From Rhynchopus euleeides (Eukaryota > Euglenozoa > Diplonemea > Diplonemida > Diplonemidae), in contig OY723312.1 of assembly GCA_963210315.1 (NCBI GenBank), positions 186,001 through 250,000 of the forward strand: a stretch of DNA of 64,000 nt, in the 5' to 3' direction. Below, piece after piece: positions 62,797-64,000 of the stretch. How positions within the stretch are numbered: position 1 is the first letter of the stretch; each line of letters starts with the position of its first letter. Under the pieces are notes generated by a model. It saw only the letters and a list, made by a program, of their open reading frames with translations, was not told the DNA's origin and did no database searches. Position numbers and translations under genes: made by a program.

Positions 62797-63334
62797 TTTT
62801 AAGCACACTCGTGTGAGCGGAAAGCGCCCCACCACAGCTGCAACCAAACGTGCTCTATACACTAACCCCACCCTTCATCAGGCTCAGGGTGTGATCAGTT
62901 CAGGATTTTGTGTGTAGAAGCGTCAACGCAACAAACAAAAGGAAATTCATCTTACCAAGTAAACTTGTTTAAGCAGCTCTGCTGCGTCTAGGGAGGTCTA
63001 GGGTGTAGGTAGTACTTGAGAATGATTACTAGTATGGGGCATATGCCCGTCTGACCTCTTACCTACGGGTAAGGATGGAAGGGGAAGTGCACCAGCCGCC
63101 ACTCAGCGCCCTTCATCAGGCCACTGAGTCGCTTCCCCGGCTGTGCTCTCTCTCCCCCGTACGTTTCGCCTTGCTGGCCAACTGGAGACTTCTGCAGGAT
63201 GACACCCCGCCCCACCTCCTCTTGCCTCGAGCTGTGTGTCGCTGATGTGTTTGCTGTTGTGTTGCTGTTATTCACCACACCTATCACCCTAGGACCTCCA
63301 GAGCGGTTGTAGCTGTGAAGTGATAGGGCGCTTT
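62797..63334 (+). repeat. Dispersed repeat P, copy 2, split by a 347-bp insertion
   Basis: 62797-62951 and 63299-63334 together match 33509-33699. The inserted 62952-63298 carries an inverted pair near its ends (GGAGGTCTAGGGTGTAGG / CCTATCACCCTAGGACCTCC). It is therefore probably a small mobile element; its target duplication was not determined. Confidence 0.6.
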
Positions 63335-63423
63335 TCGCTCTCTAAAAAAAGCAGAAAAAATGTGAGCGCCCCACATCACACATCGGGAAGGGCTCCCAAT
63401 GCGGATCAGAGGGGGGGGGGGGG

Positions 63424-64000
63424 TAGGGGGGGTCAAATGCCACCCTTTTACGTGGACAAACACGATTTTTCAAAAAACCGGCGCAGAGGCCCCAAAGCCC
63501 CCGTAAACCCTCCAAACCCCCCCAGATCGGTCCGGAAACCCATCGAACCCCACTTTTCCACCATTCCGGGCACCTCAGGTGCCCGAATTGGGGTACCTAA
63601 ATTTTGTGCCACCGTTTGGTACCGTACAGTGCCACTGTGTGGGAGGTTGGAAAAGAAAATGCCCCAACACACCACATCTGAGGGTTGCAATGCATGTTGC
63701 TTGCCAACCACGTCATCCGGTGGGTGTCAGGCGCTATGTAGGTGGCATTAGCCAGGTCTTCGATGTGTTCTGGCTTGTATATATACCTCCCTGCCACCAT
63801 GCACCGGGAGGCTGCCTGTAGGTACGGAACAGTCCAGATGGTCGTGTGATTCCTGTGCAGCAGTGCTCCACAACCGGGATGTGTTGACAACGACTGTTGC
63901 AACACGAGCTGTACATTCCGGGAACACATGAAGTGCGCTGTCGTGGTACCCATTGTGCCAGAATTGGTAGTTGCTGCGGTCTACTTTGCCTGGCCCAAGA
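63424..64000. mobile_element. Transposon T2 (copy b), cut by the window end
   Basis: Preceded by a G13 run and TA; matches 7756-8332 at offset 55,668. Only the left arm and part of the core are inside the window. Confidence 0.85.
63597..63953 (-). CDS. T2 protein, copy b
   Basis: Same 118-residue frame as 7929-8285 with one difference near the N-terminus (AHFMCSRN versus AHFVCSRN). Intact start and stop. Confidence 0.4.
   Translation of the reverse strand: MGTTTAHFMCSRNVQLVLQQSLSTHPGCGALLHRNHTTIWTVPYLQAASRCMVAGRYIYKPEHIEDLANATYIAPDTHRMTWLASNMHCNPQMWCVGAFSFPTSHTVALYGTKRWHKI

Overview
This is nuclear DNA of a single-celled eukaryote. The protein-coding genes are far apart, and the gaps are filled with nested transposons, dispersed repeats, minisatellites and poly-G runs. 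Introns with GT...AG ends are visible in one gene and probable in another. No prokaryotic operon, tRNA, rRNA or CRISPR feature was recognised. All the convincing host genes between 14 and 46 kb lie on the minus strand. Long intronless genes for surface-type proteins with Thr/Pro-rich stalks, and one-sided gene orientation, recall euglenozoans such as diplonemids. That assignment is inference only; no diagnostic marker such as a spliced-leader gene was found.

Layout. 1-13.1 kb is a nest of mobile elements: palindromic element A1 holding elements C1, B and D1; then T1; then a second palindromic element A2 holding C2 and C3; then T2; a hAT-like element E; and, after a G-rich gap, a degenerate element F holding a palindromic insert G. 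Most of these inserted at a TA dinucleotide, often inside a G-run. Several insertions can be proved because the empty target site survives elsewhere in the window. 13.3-13.9 kb is the 3' end of a probable non-LTR retroelement (K) with a (CA)n tail.

14-46 kb is the host gene region, all on the minus strand: a large seven-helix membrane protein; a three-exon secreted methyltransferase-like protein; an 1871-residue cysteine-rich surface protein built of four long repeats; a serine carboxypeptidase; an NAD(P)-dependent reductase/epimerase; a leucine-rich-repeat protein kinase; an isolated exon of a class III nucleotide cyclase; and a small conserved-looking 103-residue protein. The cyclase exon lies inside a 5 kb region of 31-bp minisatellites (39.1-44.1 kb).

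46-64 kb is again repeat territory: a short hairpin repeat M in at least six copies; a second copy of T1 whose right arm is split by a 6.26 kb element H; a 4.5 kb array of 41-bp repeats inside H; a tandem cluster of K copies; a possible small gene near 62 kb; and a second T2 copy cut by the window end. The host genes do not form an obvious pathway; three encode secretory or membrane proteins. The strongest candidates for undescribed biology are the TA/poly-G-targeting elements T1 and T2, the (CA)n-associated retroelement K, and the histone-like reading frame carried by B.
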